DNA of 64,000 nucleotides from Puccinia triticina (GCF_026914185.1 NC_070574.1:4120501-4184500), one strand, 5' to 3'. Counted from the stretch's first letter, positions 19,438 through 29,066 are shown. The notes: generated by a model not told the origin, from the sequence alone. Program-made: numbers and translations.

Positions 19438-21621
19438 TCATAAAAAAGGCGAGTCCTCCGAAGAGTCCTCCAGGATGCGCCCGCAATGGGCCAACACCCC
19501 CTTTCTTCCATAAGACGGGAACTCCCGCTCCCACCTGCCCTTGTCGACTGGGCACAAAGTGACCTCGATATTGCGTCCACTAGAATCAGGAAGAACAATC
19601 CGTTCGCCTGAGGTCGGGGAAAACATAAGAGTCGCACTGAAATCCATCAAAAAGGGCCGCCCGAGTATAAAGGGCCCGTCGGCTCTGGTGATCCAGAAGT
19701 GACACGACCCGACGATCGAGCGGCCAATCCGGACAGGAACATCCTCTGCGACGCCAATCAGCTCGCACGCTTGATTATTTATTCCATAAACGGCCGAACT
19801 AAAATTCACCCTCGGGGTGAGGTTCAACTTGACCGCCATTGTATCCGAGATGAGGTTAAGCTGTGAGCCTGAATCCACCAAAGGTGTTGAGAGGGATTCC
19901 CCCTCTCCCACCGCACAGTTGAGGTATCCGAGAGGGCAGGAGTATAGGTTAGGGTCAAAATCACCTTCCGGGTCGATACCTTCAGCCAAAGTTCCCGAGT
20001 TAACTCTCACATCCTCAGCCCCGACCTCGATACGCCTACGAGACACCCATTTCTTGACCCCTTCAGCGACTGCTGGCGAAGCGGCACACAGCTGAGAAAC
20101 CGTCACGTCGGGTACCTTAAGATCGCCGATCTTGTGAAGAAGCTCGTTTACCACCTCGGGCTGCTCCCTAAGCACATCTCTCTCAAACCGCACCCTAGGT
20201 TGCAGCGCTGTCGCCTTCGGTGAGGTAGTTGATCGGCTAGGAACGTTCTTAGCTGAAGGAACATCGGGATCCGGGTCATTCATGATTCGGTCGAAGAGCT
20301 CGGGCTCTTCGTCTGGACCATCCTTGCTGGGCGAGACTTCTTCTCTCGAAGGTTTTCGGATCGGGCGTCTAGCTTGTGAGGCCGGCGCCAAGGGCGCCTT
20401 GTATAATTTCGGGTCCTCGTGCCGCTTCCTCCCGGCAGGGTCCGCCTCGTACGTCCCTGAGAATGACTGCGAGGAGACGGCCGGCGGGTACCAAGGATCT
20501 AGAGAGCCGCACCCTGTCTTGTACTCTGCGGAAACGGAATTTGACGTCGGCCGAGTGGGAGTGGTAGGTCGAGGTGGATTTGAAGAAGATCTTGGTTGAA
20601 AAGAAGCGACCACGTGGCGAATGGGGCGACTGCGGTCAAAAGGAATGAGAGCCCCGTTGGGCAAGAAATAATTCGTCCCTTTTTGCTCAACCAGGCCCGC
20701 CTCCTTATCCTTCTGTAGCTCGAGACAACGCAGCGTGCCATGGTTCTCCCGATGGCAGTAGAAACAAATCATCGGTCCACGCTCAGCCGAAGCTCCCGTT
20801 TTACCGGATCCTTGCTTCATGTATTGTTCAAAAGCCTTGAACATCTTCGTGAGCTCGTCCATTGAAGCCTCAGGTTTCGGAACCGTAGACGCGACTGCCG
20901 GGCGCTGATCGGAACCCATCTTCTTCATAATCTCATTTGCCTCTTGAAACGGCGAAACGACAGGAACAGCCGATCGGCTGTCTTCAAACGTTAATGCTGT
21001 CTGCTCCCTCATCACGGCGTCAACGGCATCCTTGAGAATCTTGAAAGCTGGAAGTTTGAATCGATTATCCAACGTAGTGACCATAGTCTTGTCGCGGACC
21101 AATTTCCGGCGTATTTCGTCCTGAACGGGTGGCGAAAAGGCCTGATAATACGAGTTTCTGATCTCTTCGACTGAGTCGATATGGGCCTTGGACAGCAAAT
21201 ATGACTGGATCGGCTCCCACGATTGACGAAAAGTCTGGTAGTCGGATGCTGAGACCACACCTCCCTTCTCTGACCAAGCTTGGACCAAAGACGTCAGGTC
21301 TCTCGTCGTGAATCTTGCGGTGTCGACCTTTCCCCAATAAGCAATCATAGCCGCTTTGAGCTTCGGCCAATCGGGAGGACTAAATTCATCCAGCGTCTCG
21401 AGGATGTCCAGGAGCTCGTCGTTGGCGAGAAACAAACGAATTTGTTTTGCCATATCAAGCTCGGTAGCCTCATCCAAACCGGCCACCATCTCGTAGGTTT
21501 CGATAAACCTCTCGACCTTGGTTCCATCGAAAGAAAGCCTCTTGTTTGGCGACTTGATCTTGACCATGGCGGCGACTCCTATCGAGAAGAGAAAATTGAC
21601 AGACGACGAAGAGCGGCTCAC
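19438..21621 (-). CDS. Gypsy Gag with zinc knuckle, fused to aspartic protease
   Basis: 727 codons. The N-terminal third is a capsid-like helical region (FIETYEMVAGLDEATELD, WPKLKAAMIAYWG). A retroviral-type zinc knuckle CFYCHRENHGTLRC (C-X2-C-X4-H-X4-C) lies near residues 280-294. A Pro/Ser/Arg-rich region follows. The protease active site is LVDSGSQLNLIS near residue 582, with ILGRPFL about 80 residues on. The frame starts shortly after a copy of the 90-bp module (about 21617-21710), and an internal Met (AAMVKIKSPNKR) could be the true start. Confidence 0.9.
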   Translation of the reverse strand: MSRSSSSVNFLFSIGVAAMVKIKSPNKRLSFDGTKVERFIETYEMVAGLDEATELDMAKQIRLFLANDELLDILETLDEFSPPDWPKLKAAMIAYWGKVDTARFTTRDLTSLVQAWSEKGGVVSASDYQTFRQSWEPIQSYLLSKAHIDSVEEIRNSYYQAFSPPVQDEIRRKLVRDKTMVTTLDNRFKLPAFKILKDAVDAVMREQTALTFEDSRSAVPVVSPFQEANEIMKKMGSDQRPAVASTVPKPEASMDELTKMFKAFEQYMKQGSGKTGASAERGPMICFYCHRENHGTLRCLELQKDKEAGLVEQKGTNYFLPNGALIPFDRSRPIRHVVASFQPRSSSNPPRPTTPTRPTSNSVSAEYKTGCGSLDPWYPPAVSSQSFSGTYEADPAGRKRHEDPKLYKAPLAPASQARRPIRKPSREEVSPSKDGPDEEPELFDRIMNDPDPDVPSAKNVPSRSTTSPKATALQPRVRFERDVLREQPEVVNELLHKIGDLKVPDVTVSQLCAASPAVAEGVKKWVSRRRIEVGAEDVRVNSGTLAEGIDPEGDFDPNLYSCPLGYLNCAVGEGESLSTPLVDSGSQLNLISDTMAVKLNLTPRVNFSSAVYGINNQACELIGVAEDVPVRIGRSIVGSCHFWITRADGPFILGRPFLMDFSATLMFSPTSGERIVLPDSSGRNIEVTLCPVDKGRWEREFPSYGRKGVLAHCGRILEDSSEDSPFL

Positions 21622-21964
21622 AGCGTGGCAGGTAATGCTAACGACAATGTAGAGAACCCTGGAGGTGCACTATGGAGGGGACTTACTTCTATCTCTCCTA
21701 TGCCCCGCCGCTGAACTCCTAAAAAGAAAAAAAGAAAACAAAAAAAAACAAAGAAACGATCGAGTCCTCAAACGTCTTGATCCTCAAACGTGGACTAGGC
21801 CGAATTGAGCGGAACAAACGACGAAACAATCGAGTCTTGATAGTTTCGGAGCAGAAAAAAACAAACTCCGTTCAGCTGAGATTCTCCAGATTTGGGTGGA
21901 TAATAGATCGGGAAAAGAAGGAATAAGCAAAAGTATAACCGCCAGTCGCCTCAAAACCACAGTC

Positions 21965-22014
21965 CGAGACTGTAAATCTTGAGGTCGCTGGTTCGATCCC
22001 GGCTCGGGGGACCA
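21965..22014 (+). other. Complete 3' half of tRNA-Tyr (with CCA) as extended primer-binding site
   Basis: Read on the plus strand: anticodon arm CGAGA-CTGTAAA-TCTTG (anticodon GTA at 21972-21974), variable loop AGGTC, T arm GCTGG-TTCGATC-CCGGC, acceptor strand TCGGGGG, discriminator A, then CCA. That is positions 27-76 of a tyrosine tRNA, 50 nt, ending three bases from the 5' LTR. On the element's own strand it starts TGGTCCCCCGAGCC, a primer-binding site. Usual sites are 8-18 nt. The CCA is not gene-encoded in eukaryotes, so this copy derives from a mature tRNA. Upstream of 21965 the D arm is not matched. It keeps a good B box (GGTTCGATCCC). Confidence 0.9.
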
Positions 22015-22017
22015 AAT

Positions 22018-22774
22018 ATGGAGCTCCGTCCGGTGCTAGGCCGGCGGCAGCGCTGGGAGGGGAAAAGATGCCTAAGAGGCTGCCCTCTTGAGTGGTCTGG
22101 AAAAGAGTCGAGTTTGATCGAGCTGATAGCTGGGGAAGTGGTTTTTGAGGTACGGCGGGGAGTTGATCTTCGCCGGCGGTTTTGTTGGAATGTCTTGGGA
22201 AAAGGGATTGGGCGCTCGTGCGCAGAATCGGGAAGTATCGGATCGAAAAGAATCAATTGCTGATAGCCTCTGCCTTGGATCAGAACAGAATGCTATGGCC
22301 TCCTATCCTCCAAGTTCGCCGGGAACTTGGATTCCTGGAGGCCTGTCACAACCATGTCATCCTCTCCTCGCGCGCCGTGCGCGCGCACAAAACACAGACA
22401 ACAGAGACAAGGAAAGAAACAGACAACAACAACAAAAAAAGAGGAGAAGGAGACAAAGGAACAGAACCCAGAAAAGAAACAGAAAACCGCCATAATAACC
22501 ATGAGAAATAAAAGGGGAATCAGGAGACATAGAAATAAACATGACAAAAGGCAAAGAGGAAGCAAAAAAAAAAAAAACCAGAAATAAACCCACAGACAAC
22601 CCTGTGTTAGGACCAAGAAAGAGAAGAAAAAGGGGGGGGGAGAAAAGGGAAGTAAGTGGAAGAAAAGAAAAAAAAGAAGGAGAAAAGAGGATCTTGAAGG
22701 TCGAATCTTGAGGTCCGGAAGTCATGCGCCGCCTATTACTGAATCCTGAAACGTGCACCGGCTAGGCCACCACA
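22018..22774 (-). repeat. 5' LTR of the gypsy element
   Basis: Near-identical to 14443-15201. Differences seen: T at 22209 (other copy C), C at 22229 (other copy T), an A run shorter by one and a G run shorter by one. Both substitutions are TCG against TTG. Confidence 0.95.
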
Positions 22775-22848
22775 CCGGTCAGACCAACTTGTCATTGAGA
22801 GTAGCACCTCCCCTTGATGACTGGTACACACCGGTCATCCAGAGGAGG
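22775..22848. repeat. Palindromic ACCGGT array, right flank of the gypsy insertion
   Basis: Continues the interrupted unit (CCGGTCAGACC) and the next unit CTTGATGACTGGTACACACCGGTCATCCAGAGG. Confidence 0.85.
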
Positions 22849-23064
22849 CACTGCCAGCATATTTGACTGGGATGAAGAAATCCCAGTTTAACTGGGATGC
22901 ACTCAACCAATTTAAAATGGGCTGATCTCATCCAATGAAATATGAACCCAAGGGGGGTACCTTGGATTTATATTTCATCAGTTGAGATCAACCAAGTTTA
23001 AATTGGTTGAGGTCATCCCAGTTTAACTGGGATACCCTCAACCTAGCCAATTATGCTGGCAGTG
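22849..23064. mobile_element. 216-bp CACTA-like MITE in an array unit (AGG duplication)
   Basis: Ends CACTGCCAGCATA and TATGCTGGCAGTG, flanked by AGG (22846-22848 and 23065-23067). Removing it restores CATCCAGAGGAGGTGTTATTC, the array text found uninterrupted near 61.9 and 62.1 kb. The interior repeats ATCCCAGTTTAACTGGGAT and AACCAATTTAAA in both orientations. Confidence 0.88.
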
Positions 23065-23540
23065 AGGTGTTATTCCCCTCAATGACCGGTCTGATGGGTC
23101 ATCAAGAGATGTGACTCACCTCAATGACCGGTGATGACCAGTCATTGAGAGGTGTGAGCCCTCTCAATGACTGGACTGACCAATCATTGAGAGGTGTGAG
23201 CCCTCTCAATGACCGGTGATGACCGGTCATCAAGAGGAGGTTTTATTACCCTTGATGACGGGTGTGAGCAATCATCAAGGTGTGAGTCCCCTCAATGACC
23301 TGTCTGTGCCAGTCATTGGGAGGTGTGACCGGTCCGAGCTGGTCACCAAGAGGTGTGAGTCCCCTCGGTGACCGGCACAGACTGGTCGTTGAGAGGAGAT
23401 GTTACTCCCCTCAATGACCGGAACAGACTGGTCATTGAGAGGTGTGATTCCCCTCAATGACCGGCGGTCCGGCACAGACTGGTCATTGAGAGAAGATGTT
23501 AATCCACTCAATGCCGGTCTGTACCGGCCATGGAGATCAG
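23065..23540. repeat. Palindromic ACCGGT array, third block
   Basis: Units such as CTCAATGACCGGTGATGACCGGTCATCAAGAGG. Some units are mutated at the core (ACTGGA, ACCAAT). Confidence 0.88.
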
Positions 23541-23902
23541 GAGGTGGCAGCTGGCATTGATTGGGGTGTGTTTCTACATAGCCCGGTTGAAGTTGTAGGC
23601 ACTTCAGCTCTGGCTGGAGTGCACAGTACTGCACTCTCCTTTTGAGGAGGAGAAATATCAGGAATGGAGTGCTGGGAGAATGCACTCCAATCTGATGGAG
23701 TGAGACTCATGGGCACTCATTACATTTCCTGTCCACTGGAGTTCTTTGTGGTGCACTCCAAAGAGTCTTGAGTCCCCGTTTCTGCACTCCAATTGACTTG
23801 GAGTACTCTAGTCTGTACTCCAACAATCATTGGAGTGCACACTCCATAAACTCACTTTTGGAGTGCTTTTGGGATTTTTTTGGAGTGCATTTAGGCTGAC
23901 CC
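23541..23902. repeat. CACTCC/GGAGTG subterminal zone of the 11.6-kb element
   Basis: At least eight copies of GGAGTG or CACTCC on both strands lead to the terminal TGGAGTGCATTTAGGCTGAC plus CC. It mirrors 12278-12615. Confidence 0.8.
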
Positions 23903-23972
23903 TATTTTTTTCAGTTCATAATTTTATGATTTTATGGTGTTATGATTTTATGCAAGTCAACTTTGAACACCC
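23903..23972. mobile_element. Right half of the split GGGTGTTCAAAG MITE
   Basis: Matches the end of the intact MITE (TTCATAATTTTATGATTTTA through GACTTTGAACACCC in related form), and is followed by TAA. It is the partner of 12144-12277. Confidence 0.9.
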
Positions 23973-23975
23973 TAA

Positions 23976-24344
23976 ATGTCTACAATCAATTAATCTCTTT
24001 CCAAAGTATGTATGTATATCCTGAGAAAGAGTATTTCAATTTTCAGACTTAGGCTAGGAGTATAATTGTGGCATCATAATAAATAGACAATCCAGAGAGT
24101 ACTCCATGAGTACCACAAATATTCCATAAAGCTTAGATACTGGGACCTGAGAGTGCAGCAGCAAAGACGCCTTGGCCTCTATTTTACATTATAGATCCAT
24201 TGCAATTTGTATAACACTATTGTGCTTGTTAGAGATAATGATAAGGATTTCTTTCCTTGTAAGTTAAGAATTTACATTCTAACTAGGGAACTCGCGGCTG
24301 CACCACGGGAAATGAAATTGGATACAAACCCTCTGAAATAAATA
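23976..24344. other. Spacer, no gene
   Basis: Mixed sequence without recognisable coding or repeats beyond short motifs. Confidence 0.3.
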
Positions 24345-24475
24345 GGACGGTTCACGTAGGGATTTTTTAACCCTGCTGATGTTATAAATCAGCAAGCCTT
24401 CCCAGCCAAATTGGCTGGGACCGTGGGATAAAATTTATTTTGGTCTTGCTGATTTTGGCCCTACGTGAACCGTCC
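24345..24475. mobile_element. 131-bp MITE with GGACGGTTCACGTAGGG ends
   Basis: The 17-bp terminal repeat GGACGGTTCACGTAGGG is exactly inverted at 24459-24475. TA lies on both outer sides, which would fit a mariner/Stowaway-type TA site, though the flanks are too AT-rich to be sure. The interior has AAATCAGC/GCTGATTT and CCAGCCAAATTGGCTGG palindromes. Confidence 0.8.
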
Positions 24476-24759
24476 TAATACCAGATCACCTCTTGCTTGA
24501 GAAATAATTAACAACACTAACTCAACAGTTTTTTTGTTTGCAATTATCATTGCAACAAATGATGTGAAAACTTGTGCAAGTACAATAGCAGCAGCGGCCA
24601 AGCACTGTTTTCAGCTCCCGCACAGCAGAAAACCGCGACGTGTGCTTTGAACTTCGCGCAGCGCAGTGATTTTATTGCGCTTATGCTGTAAAATAACGCA
24701 ACAAAAGTGGTGCAGCAATTGGCGGCACATCTCTTCACTTTTCGCGGCTTTTGCTGTGA

Positions 24760-25154
24760 ACAGTGGCTATAGCTTGGCGGGCTGCTGCGCTCTTTTGCGC
24801 TGAGACATAATTGCTGGAAGTAGCAGTATCGGCCCGGAGTTTTTTTCATCATTCCAACCACAGACCACAAGAAAAGGCCCATTTCATCCCAGAATTTGAT
24901 CCAACCCAGCTTTCTCAGCAGAATCTGAGGCTTTTCAGTGCTCATTGCAACACATTTCCCCGCTGTTTTAGTGCTCATTTCATTGATCAAAATGATATTA
25001 CTATTTCAGGGAGAGTTTCCTCTTTTGAGCACCCAGCGCAGCCGGTTTTCGCCATTTCAGCGCTTAGCGCAGCAAAAGAGTGCTACTGATCAGTGGTATT
25101 GAAGAGTTTTTTTGCTGCTAGAAAAATCAGCAAAAAGCGCAGCAGGCCAACCAC
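24760..25154. mobile_element. Foldback of the GCGCAGC/GCTGCGC motif
   Basis: The left end CAGTGGCTATAGCTTGGCGG leads into GCTGCTGCGCTC. The right end AGCGCAGCAGGCCAACCACTG is its imperfect inverse. Copies of GCGCAG and CTTTTGCGC are scattered between and also upstream (24590-24700). Frames across it are not coding. Confidence 0.5.
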
Positions 25155-25189
25155 TGTCAGATACGCTAGCAAAGCTGAAGGCTTTGGAT

Positions 25190-25760
25190 GAGCAATAAGA
25201 TTCAGCTATTCAACATTGTCTTACATTCCACAAGAATTGCCAACAAAATGTTGCCCAAAGTAAACACTTTAAACCCTCTGTTCCATTGCGGGTCAAGGCT
25301 AGGTTGCCCTGTTTCCAACTTTATGCAGATTCAGTCTATTTGACCCCTGATGCATCACCAATTATGGAAAATCCAGAGCAGCCTTTGGGCATTGAGCGCA
25401 ACACCCAATACTTGTCTCTAATGACAATTGAACCAAGCTTTTGGTTATGGTAAAAGCTGTTCAGTGGTGATTCCTGGTCAAGATACTTTGTCATAGGCCT
25501 GTGAAGCAAATGTATCATCTTTTTTTGGATAATTGGATTCTCCTTTTTTTTTCCTTCCTGCCCCTCGCTGCATCAATAAAAAAATCAGTCACTTTGGTTC
25601 TGATTATTTGGCTATGGTTATGTAGGCTCACCAAGAATTTGAAGGAGTACCTACCAATCAAAGACCAAGTGATTCAGGTTTTGAAAACTGATTGGGATCA
25701 AGCATGCAAGAATCATGATGAACCAGAACAAAAGATGAAGGGAGAAACATAAAAATTACA
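25190..25760 (+). pseudogene. Unidentified decayed coding sequence
   Basis: An open reading between stops gives HCLTFHKNCQQNVAQSKHF, VKARLPCFQLYADSVYLTPD and, after several stops, TKNLKEYLPIKDQVIQVLKTDWDQ. Composition and length look coding. I do not recognise the family. Stops near 25450 and 25500 break it. Confidence 0.3.
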
Positions 25761-27451
25761 GGAAGCAGTAATGAAACAAAAAAACAAGACCAGCATGTTC
25801 AGAAATTGACATAGATTATAGAAAGCATGTCCTGTGAAATCAAAAATATGAGGATGAAGTGTGAAATCAATTCTGTTGAAGAGCAGATTTTTTTCCCCTG
25901 AGGACGTGTATCAATTTCTTGGGGGAAAGCATACACAAGCTGAGCTGCACAAAAATTGCCAAGCAGCATAGGAACTTACAGTAGAATATTAAAAACACCG
26001 CTTGTTTCCTTTGCAGGGCATGCGAGTGAAAAGCACCAACTTTTTCCCGCATTTGAGGATGCGGATGAAAAGCGCCTGACAGCTGAGAGGTGCGATGTCC
26101 CGGGTCTTGGAGCCTACATGTGTATGCCGTAATAGGCACCAGCCTTTTCCCTGCCTTTGCGGCTCTCGGCCACTTTGTTGCTTATCTTTACCTTTCCATA
26201 TCCTTCTTATCACGGAACTCTGGCCCACTCACGTATCACTATTACAAGCCATCTCATGGCCTCTCTTGTGCCCGCTCTTGGGTTCTCATATTATTTCTAG
26301 CCGCTCTTGGCCATTGGTCTTTGTGTACCTACCTTACCGGTCTTATCGCAGCCGCTCTCGGCTGCCTACATATATATCATATCACTATAACCAGGCCCCC
26401 GCCCACTCAATAGGAAAGAGGAGCAAGAGAAGTGATTTTACACTTCGAGGTTGAACAATGGACACAAAGAGGAGAGATTGTAGCGCTTCAAATGGCGCAG
26501 AGAACAAAGCAAATGTGAGAGACAAAGAGAACAGAATAGACAAAAGCTGAAGGTGCTGGGAGAGATGAGGTTTTAGGGAGCGAGAGAAGGGTATAAATAG
26601 AGCACTTTGGGCAGAGGACGGAGGTCAAGGCGCCGGAGTTTCAGACTCATTATGGTAGCCTTCAGGAGGCGAAATGCTGGAGTTTTTTTTTTGAAAACTG
26701 GGAAATCTCTGTAGGAGATTGATGCTCCATTTCTAATCACAATGCCGGAAAATTCCTCTTCTCTACCTCCATCCCTTTTTCATTCTTTACCAAACATATT
26801 TTCAAAAATAAATATAAAATTCCTATTACTACTGGGTTTATTGGTAATAACACGACCCCGCTCCTTAGCCGGAAGAAAACCAATCATTTCTCACATCTAT
26901 CTGAGAAGGAACCTCCTATAGTTTCTCTATCAGGAGAGGCTAGGTAAATCCAGCTACAGAAGTCAATCAAGGCTAGAAAGTAAAAAATAAAAGCAACTCT
27001 GGATCAAAGAATTTGTAAAAAAACCCTTCATTTTCCTTCATCTCTATTACTATTCTCTCTATCTCTTTGTATCTAGTTTATAGTAATGTAATCTATTTGC
27101 CATAAAGTTTTCCAGCCTGTTCTCCACAACAGGAAATTGGCTGACACTATGCCTTGCTGTCCAGTGTCACTCTCACAAGTTGCCACAGTTTCCTTGGGCC
27201 CACAGTTTCCTTGGGCATGTCCTTTTCCACAGTGTCCTTGGGTTCATCCTCCAGGACCACACCATCTTGTAAAACCTTCCCTTGGGGCTCACAAGGAGTC
27301 ACAAGTGACTCTCACATGTCACACACTTACATATAGCCCAGTTCTCTCACTGACAAGGGGCTTGTATTGGTTACAACCACCTGAAATAGGGCTGACTGGG
27401 GGCAACTGATGTAATATTGGTCTACCAGACCAATGTTATATTGGAAGGGTC
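25761..27451. other. Repeat-derived spacer, no gene
   Basis: 25860-26140 has CGCATTTGAGGATGCGGATG-type inverted text. 26150-26390 iterates GCCGCTCTCGGCC/GCCGCTCTTGGCC about every 60 bp. A TATAAATA box lies at 26591. 27160-27260 repeats TTTCCTTGGGC. I could not fix the ends of any element. Confidence 0.35.
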
Positions 27452-27745
27452 CACTGATACATTATCCCTGTTGGAGGCCGGGATAACCAAGGTGGTAAAC
27501 TTACATTATCTTAGTTTATCTATAGCTAGGCATATACTAAACATTGTACATATATGCATAACTACGGCTGCACCAACCTTGTACTTAATCTCATCAGTGC
27601 ACCCGGTACTGGTCCTCTTCTCTTCCTCACCAAGATTGGACCAATAACCAGTGTGCTTGTGCTTACCCATGATGAATCTCTTACCATCAGATTTGCATTC
27701 ACTCCCCTGAGTGTCTTATAATCCCTTTGTTGTAATGTATCAGTG
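27452..27745. mobile_element. 294-bp CACTG-ended element
   Basis: CACTGATACATTA at 27452 is exactly inverted as TAATGTATCAGTG ending at 27745. The flanks GTC and GGC match at two of three positions. It fits the CACTA-like group of this window but is less certain. Confidence 0.6.
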
Positions 27746-27829
27746 GGCCCCAGCAACATAGGATTGATTGCGGAGACCTTGCCTCTGGTCAACAATTGGT
27801 ACTTACATTCCGCTATCCATAGGTATTTT

Positions 27830-28020
27830 TGTAACATAACTTCCCACCGTTACCAGACAACGTGTTATCATTATCTGGTAAAATATGCCTGTGCATGTTT
27901 GGATAATGTAATGGAGGTGGATTTCATACCGCAAAAATAACGCCAGTAACGCGCTAACCGTGTTATCTGGTGTGACAGTATTAATTTTGTAGTGCAGCTA
28001 ACAATACAGTTAGTGTATCA
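27830..28020. repeat. GTTATCTGGT/ACCAGATAAC motif foldback
   Basis: Inverted and direct copies of TTACCAGACAACG, GTTATCATTATCTGGTAA and CCGTGTTATCTGGTG, a motif kin of the GTAACG repeats at 36.5 and 59.1 kb. Confidence 0.4.
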
Positions 28021-28499
28021 GCCAACCATTGGAAGCAGATCTAGACTACAGTTCTCTGCAAAAATGAAGTTTGTGAGCCTGTAAGACAACATCTCCAGGG
28101 ACTGCAGATTCTATGGGAAGTCCTCCAGTCAATATCCTCCCCCCGCTCGGTGCCTCGGACCTTCCGGTTGAATGGCATTGAGCTACATTGGGTCAGAGCA
28201 TCTCCAACGGACTCGCTAAAGCGTGACTCGCAACCCCAATTTAGCGAGTCGGGCGAGTTTTTGTGGTCCAACGGACTCGTACACCCGGGGAGTCCATCCA
28301 CGGGGAAATCACGCGGAATCTACAAGGACTCCACGTGGTAGCCGCGCGCGAGGTCGGACCAGCGGCTGCTGGTCCACACGTTCACGTGACCTCCACCAAG
28401 TGGATCACGGGGGCACCTCGTGATGGCCCCAAGGATTCCACGGATACTTACAGATGTGTACCCGTGGAATCCACGTGGCCACGTAGGTGTGGCTGAAAA

Positions 28500-28593
28500 A
28501 TTTAGCGGGAGGAGCCCGACAAAAATTGTCATCATTGGGACTTGAACCCACACCAAACACAGGGAGCCTGGGTGAGAGGGAGTGCTACACAAG
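28500..28593 (-). other. tRNA-like sequence with a B box
   Basis: The minus strand reads GTGTAGCACTCCCTCTCACC then GGTGTGGGTTCAAGTCCC, with a good B box (GGTTCAAGTCC). The A box is weak. Probably the head of a tRNA-derived SINE or a tRNA relic, immediately outside the 28594 terminus. Confidence 0.4.
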
Positions 28594-28739
28594 CACTGCC
28601 CGCAAACGGGTGACAAAATCCGGATTTTGTTGCGCTGACGAAATCCAAATTATGCCTCAAGTTTGAGCCCCGGTGCTGTCGTCACCTGCCCTGGCTTTTG
28701 TCACCTCCGGAAGGTCACCCCTGGCTTTTGTCAGCTGCC

Positions 28740-29066
28740 TTTTGAATCTCAATCCTCGGCTCACATTGCTACCACCCTTAACAAAACACTGCGGCATGAA
28801 TCCCGAGAAACACAGCGGCATGAATCTCCAGATATGTACCTTTCCTGTATGCGTTCCCAACAAACGGTTACATCACCCGGTGGCAAAACAACCCGGGGCT
28901 GTTACGTCCACCCATCTACCCGTCAAAGGCATTGGCCTCAGGCAACTAGCTCTCTGGATGGACTTCTCAAATTGAAGTCAGCACTTCCATCTGTTGCCCC
29001 TCCCCGTGAAACTTCAACAACCAGTGACTCCGAATCCGAACAAGACGAAAAAATTATAGAACCTGA
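28740..29066 (+). pseudogene. Unidentified captured coding fragment
   Basis: An uninterrupted frame carries coding-like text: LNKTLRHESRETQRHES, LDGLLKLKSALPSVAP and an acidic TSDSESEQDEKIIEPE. It ends at a donor-like GTATAAG (29070). No family recognised. It lies inside the CACTG-ended element. Confidence 0.35.

Larger units (their letters stand above)
14443..22774 (-). mobile_element. Complete Ty3/gypsy LTR retrotransposon, minus orientation
   Basis: Two LTRs of about 757-759 bp flank gag-protease and pol frames in minus orientation, with a tRNA-derived primer site next to the 5' LTR. The 5-bp duplication CCGGT lies inside an ACCGGT array unit. The domain order protease, reverse transcriptase, RNase H, integrase is the Ty3/gypsy order. 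The LTRs differ by two substitutions and two homopolymer lengths, so the insertion is young. The second integrase Asp is Asn, so this copy is probably not autonomous despite open reading frames. Confidence 0.95.
12278..23902. mobile_element. 11.6-kb composite TIR element inserted in a MITE
   Basis: The left end is GGGTCAGCCTAATGCACTCC. The right end is the inverted copy with one extra A. The flanks share the 8-bp TATTTTTT (12270-12277 and 23903-23910), and removing the element plus one duplicate restores the MITE seen intact at 46.1 kb. Subterminal zones (12278-12615 and about 23570-23902) are filled with CACTCC/GGAGTG copies, as in the 891-bp element at 8.1 kb. Inside are ACCGGT arrays, a CACTA-like MITE and a complete Ty3/gypsy element. 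Outside the gypsy element I see no transposase, so it is non-autonomous as far as can be read. An 8-bp duplication fits hAT- or Mutator-type transposition. Confidence 0.8.

Noticed and set aside
21965..22014. A functional tRNA-Tyr gene
   Set aside because: The 5' half (acceptor 5' strand and D arm) is absent and CCA is encoded; it is a tRNA-derived primer-site sequence.
24547..25089. Frames of 147 and 92 codons on opposite strands
   Set aside because: They lie across GCGCAG-motif repeats and show no family resemblance.
26452..27130. A solo LTR with TATAAATA near 26591
   Set aside because: No matching terminal dinucleotides, target duplication or second copy could be found.
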